A DNA stretch of 64,000 nt from Leptothrix discophora (GCF_030705305.1 NZ_JAUZEE010000004.1:329736-393735), one strand, 5' to 3'. Shown: positions 27,058-37,107, counted from the stretch's first letter. Numbers and translations: made by a program. Notes: generated from the sequence alone by a model not told the origin.

Positions 27058-28572
27058 TCACGACGAGGCCAGTTCCATGATGCGGACCTGGTCGGCCTCG
27101 GCCCGGTCGACGATGCCGGTCATGTGGCCTTCGTGCATGACCATGACGCGGTCGCTCATGCCGAGCACCTCGGGCATCTCCGAGGAGATCATCAGCACCG
27201 CGACGCCCTGGCCGGCCAGCTGCGAGACCAGCCTGTGGATCTCGGCCTTGGCCCCGACGTCGATGCCGCGGGTCGGCTCGTCGAGGATCAGGATCTTCGG
27301 GTTCGTCAGCAGCCAGCGGCCGATCAGCACCTTCTGCTGGTTGCCGCCCGACAGGTTCTGGATCACCTCGGCCAGGTTGGGCGTCTTCACGCGCAGCTTG
27401 GCGCTCATGGCCTCGCAGTCGCGCTTGAGCTGGCCTTCCTGCACGAAGCCGAACTTGACGTAGCGCTGGCTCAGCACCGCCGTGTCCATGTTGGCCAGGA
27501 TGTCGAGCAGCAGGAAGCAGCCGGTGTCCTTGCGGTCCTCGGTCAGGAAGGCCATGCCGTGGCGCATGGCCTGGGCCGGACTGCCGATCACGACGGGCTG
27601 ATCGTCGATGCGGATCTCGCCCTCGGTGGCCGGCACGACGCCGAACAGCGCCTCGGCCACGTTCGAGCGGCCCGAGCCGACCAGGCCCGCCAGGCCGAGG
27701 ATCTCGCCGGCGCGCAGGTCGAAGCTGACGCCGCTGAAGATGCCGTTGACGCCGAGGTTGCGCACCGACAGGACGACCTCGCCGATCGGCACGGTCTCCT
27801 TCGGGAACATCTGCGTGACCTCGCGGCCGACCATCATCTTGATGATGTCGTCGCGCGTGACCTCGGTGGACAGGCGGGTGTCGATGTACTTGCCATCGCG
27901 GAACACCGACACCTCGTCGGCGATCTCGAACAGCTCGTTCATCTTGTGGGTGATGTAGACGATGCCTTTGCCCTGTGCCCGCAGCTGCTTGATGATGCGG
28001 AACAGGTGGGCGACTTCCTTGTCGGTCAGCGCCGAGGTGGGCTCGTCCATGATCAGCACGTCCGAGTCGAAGGACACGGCCTTGGCGATCTCCACCATCT
28101 GGCGGCTGGCGATGGACAGCGAGCGGACCTCGGCCTCGGGATCGATGTCGATCACCAGCCGGTCGAACAGCGCCTGCGTGCGGCGACGCAGCTCGGCATG
28201 GTCGACGAAGCCAAGCCGGTTCTTCGGCTCGCGGCGGATCCAGATGTTCTCGGCCACCGTCATGTAGGGCATCAGGTTGAGTTCCTGATGGATCATGGCG
28301 ATGCCGTTGTTGAGCGCATCGAGCGGGCCACTCAGCGTCAGGGCACGGCCCTTGACGCGCAGCTCGCCCTGATCGGGGATATAGACGCCGGCGATGATCT
28401 TCATCAGCGTCGACTTGCCCGCGCCGTTCTCGCCCATCAGGGCATGCACGGTGCCGGCACGCAGCTTGAAGCGCACGTCGTCCAGGGCGACGACGCCGGG
28501 AAAGGCCTTGCGCACGCCGGCGATCTCGAGCAGCGGCGGCTCGGTGGCGGCGGCAGGGGCGTTGGGGGACAT
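27058..28572 (-). CDS. iatA: Inositol ABC transporter, double ATP-binding protein
   Basis: 504 residues with two ABC domains, as in RbsA. The first has Walker [10 protein letters not shown] (about 48-56) and Walker [12 protein letters not shown]. The second has a degenerate Walker A (GLVGSGRSN), an intact signature LSGGNQQK and Walker [13 protein letters not shown]. This asymmetry is normal for carbohydrate importers of the CUT2 class. It powers uptake with the permease and binding protein flanking it. GAGG lies about nine bases before the ATG. Substrate assigned by context to inositol. Confidence 0.87.
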   Translation of the reverse strand: MSPNAPAAATEPPLLEIAGVRKAFPGVVALDDVRFKLRAGTVHALMGENGAGKSTLMKIIAGVYIPDQGELRVKGRALTLSGPLDALNNGIAMIHQELNLMPYMTVAENIWIRREPKNRLGFVDHAELRRRTQALFDRLVIDIDPEAEVRSLSIASRQMVEIAKAVSFDSDVLIMDEPTSALTDKEVAHLFRIIKQLRAQGKGIVYITHKMNELFEIADEVSVFRDGKYIDTRLSTEVTRDDIIKMMVGREVTQMFPKETVPIGEVVLSVRNLGVNGIFSGVSFDLRAGEILGLAGLVGSGRSNVAEALFGVVPATEGEIRIDDQPVVIGSPAQAMRHGMAFLTEDRKDTGCFLLLDILANMDTAVLSQRYVKFGFVQEGQLKRDCEAMSAKLRVKTPNLAEVIQNLSGGNQQKVLIGRWLLTNPKILILDEPTRGIDVGAKAEIHRLVSQLAGQGVAVLMISSEMPEVLGMSDRVMVMHEGHMTGIVDRAEADQVRIMELASS

Positions 28573-28719
28573 GCTTGCGACCTCGCGTACGACGATGGCG
28601 GCGTCACCCGATCACGCGATCGGGCAACGCCCCGGACCGCAGGCACCCGGACGGATGCGCTGCGGTCCTCAATCGGAAAGACGATCGATGGATGGCTCGG
28701 ACCGGAGGTCCGATCCCGA

Positions 28720-29646
28720 TCAGTTCTTGCCGGTGTACTTGCTCAGGTTGGCCGGGGTGACCAGCTCGAAGGGCACGTTGACGAAGCGCTCGACCTTCTG
28801 CTTCTTGATCAGCTTCAGGGCGGCGTCGACCGCACCCGAACCCTGGCCGGCGGCGTTCTGGAACACCGTGACCTTCAGGTCGCCCGCCTTCATCGAGGCC
28901 AGCGCGTCGGGCGTCGCGTCGATGCCGGCGACGATCGAGTTCGGCGTCCACTTCTTGGCGGCCTTCAGCGCGTTGATGGCGCCCAGGGCCATCTCGTCGT
29001 TGTTGGCGATGATGGCGTCGAACTGCACGCCCGAGGACAGCCAGTTGGTCGTGATGTCCTGGCCCTGGGTGCGGTCCCACTTGCCTTCACGCTTGTCGGC
29101 GATCTTGATGCCCGAGCATTCCTTGGTCGCGACGACTTCCTCGATGTCCTTGGTGCGGGTGCGGGCCGCCTCGTTGGACAGCTCGCCCATCAGCACCAGC
29201 ACGTTGCCCTTGCCCTTGAGCAGGCGGCAGACTTCCTGGGTCTGCAGCGTGCCCGAGACCTTCTCGTCGGAGGCCACGAAGGCCACGCCGGCCGGCAGCT
29301 TGTCGAAGTCGACCGGCTTGCGGTTGACGTAGACCAGCGGGATCTTGGCGTCGGAGACCATCTTGGTGATCTTCGGGGTCGCGTCGGTGTCGACCGGGTT
29401 GACGATGATGGCGTCGACCTTCTGCGCGATCAGGTTCTGGATCTGGCTGAGTTGCTTGCCCACGTCGTTGCCGGCGTCCTCGACCTGCACGGTCGCGCCC
29501 GCCTTCTTGCCGGCTTCGAGCGTGCCGTTCTTCAGGATGGTCAGGAACGTGTCCAGCTGGGCCATGGCCAGGCCGACCTTCTGGGCGTGGGCCAGCGGGG
29601 TGGCCAGGGTGCCGGCAACGGCGACAGCAAGCAGGATCTTCTTCAT
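28720..29646 (-). CDS. ibpA: Periplasmic inositol-binding protein
   Basis: 308 residues from the ATG at 29644-29646 (GAGGAG upstream); a longer frame to 29772 has no support. A clear signal peptide (MKKILLAVAVAGTLATPLAHA) precedes a ribose-type periplasmic-binding fold with VDAIIVNPVDTDATP and NNDEMALGAINAL. It captures the sugar for the IatA/IatP complex. It is the first gene of the transporter operon and divergent from iolC. MocB of rhizopine catabolism is in the same family, so the ligand could be an inositol derivative as well as myo-inositol. Confidence 0.87.
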   Translation of the reverse strand: MKKILLAVAVAGTLATPLAHAQKVGLAMAQLDTFLTILKNGTLEAGKKAGATVQVEDAGNDVGKQLSQIQNLIAQKVDAIIVNPVDTDATPKITKMVSDAKIPLVYVNRKPVDFDKLPAGVAFVASDEKVSGTLQTQEVCRLLKGKGNVLVLMGELSNEAARTRTKDIEEVVATKECSGIKIADKREGKWDRTQGQDITTNWLSSGVQFDAIIANNDEMALGAINALKAAKKWTPNSIVAGIDATPDALASMKAGDLKVTVFQNAAGQGSGAVDAALKLIKKQKVERFVNVPFELVTPANLSKYTGKN

Positions 29647-29997
29647 GGTCAGGTCTCCTCGGTTCGGAACGGGCGGGGTCGGACGTGTGGACGGGTCGAC
29701 ACCCGGGTTGAGCACCACGGCGGCACCGGCTGGCACCGCCGCGATTTCGGTGCCGCCCCCCATGGGCGCCACCGCGTTCTGGCTGCTGCACTGACGGGGA
29801 TCAGCGTCTCAGCACGGCGCCACTGTAGTCCGGCACCCTGCAATTTTGGAAATGAATTTCTGAGGAGTTACCCCTAGCGAAGTTCATTTCTCTTGTTCTA
29901 GACTCGGCGCCCATCGCCTCGTCCACCCGAGGTTTCCCCTCCCGCAGCCCCGTCCGATGGAGCCCCGCCTGGGGCGCACGCGTCAGAAAGCGACACC
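29647..29997. promoter_or_regulatory. Divergent ibpA/iolC intergenic region with two 30-bp-phased boxes
   Basis: There is no gene in this 351-base gap. An AT-richer core contains GGAA-atgaat-TTCT (29848-29861) and CGAA-gttcat-TTCT (29878-29891), whose GAA half-sites are exactly 30 bp apart. These match the boxes at the iolG/iolI, rpiR/mocF and mocD/lacI promoters. Both operons (transporter and iolCDEB) would be controlled from here. I could not pick a convincing -35/-10 pair. Confidence 0.62.
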
Positions 29998-31950
29998 ATG
30001 AGTGCCTTCACCTTCCCTTCCGGTCGCCGCATCGACCTCGCCTGCCTGGGCCGTGTCGCGGTCGACCTCTACGCCCAGCAGTTCGGCAGCCGGCTCGAAG
30101 ACGCGCGCAGCCTGCAGATGTACCTGGGCGGCTCGTCGGGCAACCTGGCCTTCGGCGTGGCGCGGCTGGGCCTGAAGAGCGCCATGATTTCCCGCGTCGG
30201 CAACGAGCAGATGGGCCGCTTCCTGCGCGAGACGCTGGAACAGGAAGGCTGCGACGTCAGCCAGTTGCAGACCGACCCGGAGCGCCTGACCGCGCTGGTG
30301 CTGCTGGGCCTGAAGGACCGCGACACCTTCCCGCTGCTGTTCGTCCGCGAGAACTGCGCCGACATGGCGGTGGACGCCGCGCTGATCGACGAGGCCTTCA
30401 TCGCCCAGTGCCGTGCGCTGGCCTTGACCGGCACCCACCTGTCGACGCCGACGACGCGCCGCGCCGCCACCGCCGCGCTGACCGCCGCGCGCCGCCACGG
30501 CGTCGTGCGCGTGCTCGACATCGACTACCGCCCGGTGCTGTGGGGCCTGACCGCGCGCGGCGCCGGCGAGAACCGCTACGTGGCCGATGCGAACGTGACG
30601 CTGCAGCTGCAGCAGATGCTCGGCCACTTCGACCTGCTGGTCGGCACCGAGGAGGAGTTCCTGATCGCCGGCGGCGTCAGCGACGACCTGATGGCCTCGC
30701 TGCGCGCGGTGCGCGACGTGTCCGCCGCCACGCTGGTGGTCAAGCGTGGCGCGCTGGGCTGCTGCGTCATCGAGGGCGCGATCCCGGCCGCGATCGACGA
30801 TGCGCCGACCTACAAGGGCGAGCGCGTCGAGGTGCTCAACGTGCTGGGCGCCGGCGACGCCTTCCTGTCCGGCCTGATGACCGGCCTGCTGCAGGGCAAG
30901 GACTGGACCGGCGCGACGCAGATGGCCAACGCCTGCGGCGCGATCGTGGTCTCGCGCCATGCCTGCTCGGCCGCGATGCCCACGCCGGCCGAGCTGACCC
31001 ACTGGTTCGGCGGCAGCCGCAACCCGAAGGTCGACGCCGACCAGGACCTCGCCCACCTGCACCGCGTCAGCGCCGCCCGGCCGCACTGGGACGAGCTGTG
31101 CGTGATGGCCTTCGACCACCGCAGCCAGTTCTTCGACCTGGCCCGCGAGGCCGGCGCGGACGAGTCGCGCATCCCGCGCCTGAAGGCGCTGCTGGTCGGC
31201 GCGGCCGAGCAGGTCGAGCGCAGCCACCAGCTGCAAGGCCACATGGGCGTGCTGATCGACGGCGGCGACTACGGCCGCGACGCGCTGGCCAGCGCCACCG
31301 GCCGCGGCTGGTGGGTCGGCCGGCCGGTCGAGCTGCCGGGCTCGCGCCCGCTGCGCTTCGACGGCACCCGCTCGATCGGCAGCGCGCTGATCCACTGGCC
31401 GACCGAGCAGGTCGTGAAGTGCCTGGTCCACTACCACCCGGACGATGCCTACGCGCTGCGCCTGGCCCAGGAACAGACCGTGCTGGAGCTGTGGGAAGCC
31501 ACCCGCGAGAGCGGCAACGAGCTGCTGCTGGAGGTCATCCCGCCCAGGGCGATGACGCCGGCCGGCAGCGAGGACGAGGCCGTGCTGCGCGCGGTCAAGC
31601 GCTTCTACAACCTGGGCGTCAAGCCCGAGTGGTGGAAGCTCGCGCCGATGCAGCCGGCTGGCTGGGCCGCCCTGGAAGCCCTGGTGGCCGAGCGCGATCC
31701 GCACTGCCGCGGCGCCGTGATCCTGGGCCTGAACCAGCCGTTGCAGTTCCTGGCCGACAGCTTCGCGCAGGCCACCAACCCGATCGTCAAGGGCTTCATG
31801 GTCGGCCGCACGCTGTGGGTCGAGCCGTCGCTGAAGTGGCTGCGCGGCGAGATCGACGACGCCGCCTTCCAGCAGCAGGTGGGCCGCAACTTCGCCGTGC
31901 TGATCGAGGCCTGGCAGGCCCGGCGCGGCGCAGCGCGCGCAGCGGCCTGA
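29998..31950 (+). CDS. iolC: Bifunctional 5-dehydro-2-deoxygluconokinase / DUF2090 aldolase fusion
   Basis: 650 residues, about twice the size of Bacillus IolC. Residues ~12-330 are a PfkB-type kinase: the N-terminal YLGGSSGNLAFGVARLG and the catalytic NVLGAGDAFLSGLM, with the base Asp in GAGD. Residues ~345-640 are a DUF2090 domain, an aldolase-like barrel beginning near WDELCVMAFDHRSQFF. The kinase phosphorylates 2-deoxy-5-keto-gluconate. The fused domain is thought to perform the next, IolJ-type cleavage to dihydroxyacetone phosphate and malonic semialdehyde, and no separate iolJ is present here. First gene of iolC-iolD-iolE-iolB. Confidence 0.93.
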   Translation: MSAFTFPSGRRIDLACLGRVAVDLYAQQFGSRLEDARSLQMYLGGSSGNLAFGVARLGLKSAMISRVGNEQMGRFLRETLEQEGCDVSQLQTDPERLTALVLLGLKDRDTFPLLFVRENCADMAVDAALIDEAFIAQCRALALTGTHLSTPTTRRAATAALTAARRHGVVRVLDIDYRPVLWGLTARGAGENRYVADANVTLQLQQMLGHFDLLVGTEEEFLIAGGVSDDLMASLRAVRDVSAATLVVKRGALGCCVIEGAIPAAIDDAPTYKGERVEVLNVLGAGDAFLSGLMTGLLQGKDWTGATQMANACGAIVVSRHACSAAMPTPAELTHWFGGSRNPKVDADQDLAHLHRVSAARPHWDELCVMAFDHRSQFFDLAREAGADESRIPRLKALLVGAAEQVERSHQLQGHMGVLIDGGDYGRDALASATGRGWWVGRPVELPGSRPLRFDGTRSIGSALIHWPTEQVVKCLVHYHPDDAYALRLAQEQTVLELWEATRESGNELLLEVIPPRAMTPAGSEDEAVLRAVKRFYNLGVKPEWWKLAPMQPAGWAALEALVAERDPHCRGAVILGLNQPLQFLADSFAQATNPIVKGFMVGRTLWVEPSLKWLRGEIDDAAFQQQVGRNFAVLIEAWQARRGAARAAA

Positions 31951-32007
31951 GCCGCTCGCCCGACCCCATCCGACCGACTCCTGCCCTGTCCCCTTGAGGC
32001 ACGAACC

Positions 32008-33897
32008 ATGAAGACGATCCGACTCACGATGTCGCAGGCGCTGGTGCGCCACCTCGCCGCGCTGCGCGTCGAGGTCACGACGGCCGACGGCCGCACCGAG
32101 ATCCAGCCCTATTGCGGTGGTGCCTTCGCCATCTTCGGCCACGGCAACGTCGCCGGCCTGGGCGAGGCCCTGTACGAGCAGCGTGCGGTGCTGCCGACCT
32201 GGCGGGCCCACAACGAGCAGGGCATGGCGCTGGCCGCCGTGGCCTATGCCAAGGCCAACTTCCGCCAGCGCATCCTGGCGGTCAGCACCTCGATCGGCCC
32301 GGGCGCGACCAACCTGGTCACCGCGGCGGCCGTGGCGCACGTCAACCGCATCTCGATGCTGCTGCTGCCGGGCGACACCTTCGCCACCCGAGCGCCGGAC
32401 CCGGTGCTGCAGCAGATCGAGTCCTTCGGCCAGGGCGACCTGAGCGCCAACGACTGCTTCCGCCCGGTCACGCGCTACTTCGACCGCATCACCCGGCCCG
32501 AGCAGATCCTGACCGCGCTGCCGCGCGCCATCCAGGTCATGACCGACCCGGCCAACTGCGGCCCCGTCTGCCTGGCCCTGCCGCAGGACGTGCAGGCCGA
32601 GGCCTTCGACTGCCCCGAGAGCTTCCTCCAGCCCGAGGTGATCCGCTGGCGTCGCCCGCCGGCCGATGCCGGTGAGCTGGCGCGCGCCATCGCGCTGCTG
32701 AAGACCTCGCGCCGGCCGCTGATCGTGGCCGGCGGCGGCGTGCTCTACAGCCAGGCCTGGGACGCGCTGCGCGCCTTCGCCGACACGCACGGCGTGCCGG
32801 TGGTTGAGTCGCACGGCGGCAAGAGCGCGCTGGCCTGGGACCACCCGCTCAACCTCGGCGCGATCGGCGTCGACGGCGTGCAGGTCGCCAACGGGATGGC
32901 CCGCCAGGCCGACGTCGTGCTGGCGGTCGGCACCCGGCTGCAGGACTTCACCACCGGCTCGCATGCGCTGTTCGCGCAGGCCCGGCTGCTGAGCCTGAAC
33001 GTGCAGCCCTACGACGCCGGCAAGTGGAGCGGCGCCAGCCTGGTCGCCGATGCCCGCCTCGGCCTGCAGGCCCTGAGCGCCGGCCTGTCCGACGGCGCCG
33101 GCTGGTCGGCCGATGCCGGCTGGACCGCGCAGGCACGCGAGCAGGCCGCCGCCGGCCAGGCCTGGATCCAGCAGATCACCACCGCCGCGCCGCAGCCCGG
33201 CGTGCTGCCCTACGACGCCGAGGTGATCGGCGCGGTGCGCGACTCGCTCGATGACGCGGGCGGCGACAGCGGCACGAAGGACATCGTGGTCTGCGCCGCC
33301 GGCACGCTGCCGGCCGAGCTGCACAAGCTCTGGCGGGCCCGCGCACCGGGCGGCTACCACATGGAATACGGCTACTCGTGCATGGGCTACGAGATCGCCG
33401 GCGGCCTGGGCGCCAAGATCGGCGCGCCCGAGCGCGAGGTCATCGTGATGGTCGGCGACGGCTCCTACATGATGATGAACTCCGAGCTGGCCAGCTCGGT
33501 GCTGCTGGGCCGCAAGCTGATCGTGGTCGTGCTCGACAACCGCGGCTACGGCTGCATCGAGCGCCTGCAGCGCGCCTCGGGCGTGCCCGGCTTCAACAAC
33601 ATGCTCGACGACTGCACCGCCGAGGCCGGCGAGCGCAGCACGCTGGACTTCGCGATGCACGCCCGCTCGATGGGCGCGGACGCGGTCCATGTGGGCAGCG
33701 TCGCCGAGCTGAAGGCGGCCATGGTCCGGGCCCGCGCCGCCAGCAAGACCCAGGTCATCGTGATCGACACCACCCACCACCGCACCTCGCCCGGCGGCTG
33801 CTGGTGGGAGGTCGCGATCCCCGAGGTCTCGAGCCGCCCGGACGTCGACGCCGCCCATGGCCGCTACGTCGACGGCAAGCAGGGCCAGCGGCTCTGA
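32008..33897 (+). CDS. iolD: 3D-(3,5/4)-trihydroxycyclohexane-1,2-dione hydrolase (ThDP-dependent)
   Basis: 629 residues, the usual IolD length. Three-domain ThDP-enzyme layout: N-terminal PYR domain with the activating Glu region (RAHNEQGMALAAVAYAKA), a central domain with IVAGGGVLYSQA, and a C-terminal PP domain with the ThDP motif GDGSYMMMNSELASS followed by LDNRGYGCIE. The enzyme opens the inositol ring, giving 5-deoxy-glucuronate. It lies 57 bp after iolC and 54 bp before iolE on the same strand. Weak TTGAGG ribosome site. Confidence 0.94.
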   Translation: MKTIRLTMSQALVRHLAALRVEVTTADGRTEIQPYCGGAFAIFGHGNVAGLGEALYEQRAVLPTWRAHNEQGMALAAVAYAKANFRQRILAVSTSIGPGATNLVTAAAVAHVNRISMLLLPGDTFATRAPDPVLQQIESFGQGDLSANDCFRPVTRYFDRITRPEQILTALPRAIQVMTDPANCGPVCLALPQDVQAEAFDCPESFLQPEVIRWRRPPADAGELARAIALLKTSRRPLIVAGGGVLYSQAWDALRAFADTHGVPVVESHGGKSALAWDHPLNLGAIGVDGVQVANGMARQADVVLAVGTRLQDFTTGSHALFAQARLLSLNVQPYDAGKWSGASLVADARLGLQALSAGLSDGAGWSADAGWTAQAREQAAAGQAWIQQITTAAPQPGVLPYDAEVIGAVRDSLDDAGGDSGTKDIVVCAAGTLPAELHKLWRARAPGGYHMEYGYSCMGYEIAGGLGAKIGAPEREVIVMVGDGSYMMMNSELASSVLLGRKLIVVVLDNRGYGCIERLQRASGVPGFNNMLDDCTAEAGERSTLDFAMHARSMGADAVHVGSVAELKAAMVRARAASKTQVIVIDTTHHRTSPGGCWWEVAIPEVSSRPDVDAAHGRYVDGKQGQRL

Positions 33898-33951
33898 ACG
33901 GTTTTCACCTTCCCCGACACTTCACCCCCTCCTTCAAGACTGAGCACCGAC

Positions 33952-34881
33952 ATGAGCTGGAACGTCCGCATCGGCATCAACCCCATTTCCTGGATGAACG
34001 ACGACCTGCCCTCGCTGGGCGGCGAGACCCCGCTGGAGACCGCGCTGCGCGAAGGCGCCGAGATCGGCTACGTCGGCTTCGAACTGGGCAACAAGTTCCC
34101 CAAGGAAGGCCCCGCCCTGAAGGCCAAGCTCGACGAGTTCGGCGTGGCCTGCGTCTCGGGCTGGTATTCCGGCTTCCTGGCCGAGGTCGCGCCCGGCCAG
34201 AGCAACGAGGAGGCGGTCGCCGCCGAGATCGGGCGCTGCGCCGCCCACATGGCCAAGCTGCAACACAACGGCTGCAACGTGGTGGTCTACGGCGAGTGCG
34301 CCGGCACCATCCAGGGCCAGATCGACACCCCCGTGGGCAAGCGCCCGCGCTTCGCCAGCGCCGCGCTGTGGCAGGCCTATGCCGAGCGGCTGAACGCCTT
34401 CGGCGAGCACCTGCTCAAGACCTACGGCATCCGCCTGGCCTACCACCACCACATGGGCGCCTACGTCGAGTCGCCGGCCGACATCGACCAGCTGATGGCG
34501 CTGACCGATCCGGCCAAGGTCTTCCTGCTGTTCGACACCGGCCATGCCTGGTACGGCGGCGCCGCCGACCCGGTCGCGCTGCTCAAGAAGCACCTCGCGC
34601 GCGTCGTGCACGTCCACTGCAAGGACGTGCGCCCGCCCGTCATCGGCCAGGCCCGCAACGACGGCTGGAGCTTCCTGACCGGCGTCATCAACGGCACCTT
34701 CACCGTGCCCGGCGACGGCGTGATCGACTTCGACGCCGTGCTGTCGACGCTGCATGCGGCCGGCTACGAAGGCTGGCTGGTGGTCGAGGCCGAACAGGAC
34801 CCGGCCGTCGCGCCGAGCTATGCGTACGCCCAGAAGGGCTACCGCACGCTCAAGGCCATCGTCGACCGGCTCGCCGCCTGA
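33952..34881 (+). CDS. iolE: myo-Inosose-2 dehydratase
   Basis: 309 residues, a TIM-barrel protein opening with IGINPISWMNDDLPSLGG, a hallmark of IolE. Metal-ligand candidates are in LAYHHHMGAYVES, LLFDTGHAWYGG, VHVHCKDVR and VVEAEQDPA. It removes water from 2-keto-myo-inositol, yielding the diketone used by IolD. It sits between iolD and iolB in the operon; iolB follows after 29 bp. Confidence 0.94.
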   Translation: MSWNVRIGINPISWMNDDLPSLGGETPLETALREGAEIGYVGFELGNKFPKEGPALKAKLDEFGVACVSGWYSGFLAEVAPGQSNEEAVAAEIGRCAAHMAKLQHNGCNVVVYGECAGTIQGQIDTPVGKRPRFASAALWQAYAERLNAFGEHLLKTYGIRLAYHHHMGAYVESPADIDQLMALTDPAKVFLLFDTGHAWYGGAADPVALLKKHLARVVHVHCKDVRPPVIGQARNDGWSFLTGVINGTFTVPGDGVIDFDAVLSTLHAAGYEGWLVVEAEQDPAVAPSYAYAQKGYRTLKAIVDRLAA

Positions 34882-34910
34882 GCCACCCCAGCCGTCCCGG
34901 AGGAAACGCC

Positions 34911-35714
34911 ATGTCCCTGCTCGTCAAGGCCCGTCCGGGCCGCGAGATCTGTGAAGTCACCCCGGCCTCGGCCGGCTGGAAACACGTCGGCTTCAAGGCG
35001 CTGCGGCTGGCCGCCGGCGACACCGAGCGGCTGGCCACCGGCACGCGCGAGCTGTGCGTCGTCGTGCTGACCGGGACGGTCGACGTGCGCGTCGACGGCA
35101 CCCTGCATGCGGGCCTCGGCCAGCGCGACAGCGTGTTCGACGGCCCGCCGGACGCGATCTACGTGCCGGGCGGCGCGTCGGTCAAGATCGTCGCCAGCCG
35201 TACCGCCGAGGTCGCGCTGTGCACCGCGCCGTACAAGGGCGAGGGCGCCGGCCACCCGGTCAAGCGCATCGACGGCCGCGCCATGCGGCTCAGTTCGCGC
35301 GGCCAGGGCAGCAACACGCGCCACGTCTGCGACATCCTGCCGCAGGACGACCCGTCGGCCGACCACCTGCTGGTCGTCGAGGTCATCACGCCGGGTGGCA
35401 ATTCCAGCAGCTACCCGCCGCACAAGCACGACCGCGACGTGCCCCCCGAGGAAACCCTGCTCGAAGAGACGTATTACCACCGGATCAACCCGCCGCAAGG
35501 CTTCGCCTTCCAGCGCGTCTACACCGACGACCGCAGCATCGACGAGTCCTGCGCGGTCGAGGACCACGACGTGGTCATGGTTCCCAAGGGTTATCACCCA
35601 TGCGTGGCACCGCACGGTTACGACCTCTATTACTTGAACGTCATGGCCGGCCCCGGCCGGCTGTGGCATTTCAAGAATGACCCGGCCCACGAGTGGATGT
35701 TGAAGACCCCCTGA
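34911..35714 (+). CDS. iolB: 5-deoxy-glucuronate isomerase
   Basis: 267 residues, bicupin protein. The second cupin has the metal-binding SSSYPPHKHDRD...EETYYHRINPPQGFAFQRVY block and HPCVAPHGYDLYYLNVMAGP near the C-terminus, both diagnostic of IolB. It converts 5-deoxy-glucuronate into 2-deoxy-5-keto-gluconate, the substrate of IolC. Excellent GGAGG ribosome site eight bases before the ATG. Last gene of the operon, followed by a strong terminator. Confidence 0.94.
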   Translation: MSLLVKARPGREICEVTPASAGWKHVGFKALRLAAGDTERLATGTRELCVVVLTGTVDVRVDGTLHAGLGQRDSVFDGPPDAIYVPGGASVKIVASRTAEVALCTAPYKGEGAGHPVKRIDGRAMRLSSRGQGSNTRHVCDILPQDDPSADHLLVVEVITPGGNSSSYPPHKHDRDVPPEETLLEETYYHRINPPQGFAFQRVYTDDRSIDESCAVEDHDVVMVPKGYHPCVAPHGYDLYYLNVMAGPGRLWHFKNDPAHEWMLKTP

Positions 35715-35792
35715 ATCGGGCCATCGCCGGTACCGTCGCGTAACCGCGACATCGAGAGGACCGGGGTTTACACCCAAGCGCAACGCTTGACG

Positions 35793-35818
35793 GGACGCAA
35801 CCGTTTGCGTCCTTTTTT
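35793..35818 (+). terminator. Intrinsic terminator of iolCDEB
   Basis: GGACGCAA and TTGCGTCC form a perfect eight-base stem with a four-base loop and are followed at once by six T residues. It lies about 80 bases past iolB. Confidence 0.92.
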
Positions 35819-36145
35819 CTGCTCACGGCCTAGTCCGTGACGCTGGCGCCGCAGCGCCTGGGGAAATCCCGCTTGGAGCCCTCCTGGATCCCTCTTGACG
35901 ATGCGGCGCACAAATCATGTGCATGCAAAGTAACCCGCTGAAATATTGCGGTGCAACACGCACTGGTTTCGGGAAAGAAACTGGTGCACCCCAGAATGAC
36001 ATCCAGTTTGCAAAGTGGCTTCCACGCAACGAATCGATTGCCTAAAAGCCGCACGCAGATACAGTTCACCTCGAACTTGGATTTACCCCCGTTCACCCAC
36101 GGCCGGCTCGCGGCCAATTTTCGCAACCCGAGAGGAGAAACTCGA
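35819..36145 (+). promoter_or_regulatory. Long leader region of the porin gene
   Basis: This stretch between the iolB terminator and the porin (whole gene-free gap 35715-36145) holds no credible gene and is less GC-rich than its surroundings. It contains GCACA-N5-TGTGC near 35908 and an extended imperfect stem around 35950-35990 (GGTGCA ... GTTTC / GAAAC ... TGCACC), which could fold in the leader RNA. The ribosome site AGAGGAGAAA precedes the porin ATG. No promoter hexamers could be assigned with confidence. Confidence 0.4.
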
Positions 36146-37107
36146 ATGCAACGTTTCATCAAGCTGAGCGCCGTCATGGCCGCCGTCATCGCTGCCCCGG
36201 CTTTCGCTGCTGCCACGATGGATGCCAACCTGGAACTGGACACCAAGTTCGGCAACCAAAGCCGTGGCGTCAGCCAAGGCGGCCGCGTCGAATTCAATGT
36301 CGGCGGCAAGGCCGGTGGTGATGCAGGCTTCGTTGCTGCTCGCTGCTGATCAAGAAGGACGGCACGACCGGCACCGACGACATGTGGGGCCAGATCGGCA
36401 CCTCCGCATTCGACGTCAAGTTCGGCCGCTTCGAAGCTGCTGACCTGTTCCCGGTTGGCAAGGACGTCTACGTCGAGAGCGCTGTCGCCTTCGCCGACCC
36501 CACCGCCACCGTCGGTTACCGCGCCAACTCGCTGCGCGGTCGTACCGCTGGCAGCGTTGCTCACCTGGCCCTGACGGCCAACCTGGGCGTCGCCAGCCTG
36601 GAAGTGGGCGTGGTTGAGTCGAAAGCTGACGGCGCCGTGAAGGGCATCCGTCCGGCCGTGTCGTTCAACGTTGGTCCCGCTTCGGTGAAGGTCGGCTTCG
36701 AAAGCGGCCAGACCAACGCCACGGCTGGCGGCGTGTTCTCGCTGGATCCCACGACTGGTGCCATCACTGCTTCCGCTGCTGCTGCACAGGAAAAGTTTGA
36801 AGGCTTCGGCGGCACCGTCGGCCTGCCCCTGGCTGGCGGCACCGTCAACCTGAACGCCGCTTCGGGCAAGAACAAGACCACCGACACCAAGAGCTCGTCG
36901 TATGGCGTGGTTGGCGTGTTCGGCCCGGCCGGCGTGGCGCTGATCTCCGACAAGACCGGCAACGTCAAGCAGACCACGGTCTACGCTGCCTACAGCCTGC
37001 CGCTGTTCAATACCGGCGCGACCATCACCCCGGCCGTTTCGTCCAGCCGCTCGTCGGGCCTGAAGACCGTGTCGGGCGCTGCTCTGCGCGTGAACTACAC
37101 CTTCTGA
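36146..37107 (+). pseudogene. Outer-membrane porin gene with a one-base frameshift
   Basis: The first 67 codons (36146-36349) give a signal peptide (MQRFIKLSAVMAAVIAAPAFA) and the first beta strands, then hit a TGA directly after VAARC. One frame over, the protein continues without a break as LLIKKDGTTGTDDMWGQIG and runs to a C-terminal ...VNYTF, the aromatic end expected of an outer-membrane barrel. Inserting one base near 36343 (CGCTG to CGCCTG) restores a ~320-residue porin. Codon use is strongly biased to GCT/GTT/CGT-type codons unlike neighbouring genes, typical of a highly expressed protein. So this is either a recent inactivation, a phase-type event or a sequencing error. It may have served solute entry for the inositol system. 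Confidence 0.8.

Noticed and set aside
29983..33858. A 1291-codon minus-strand frame across iolC and iolD
   Set aside because: It is antisense to two genes with complete catalytic motifs and has the low-information His/Gln/Arg/Ala composition of a shadow frame.
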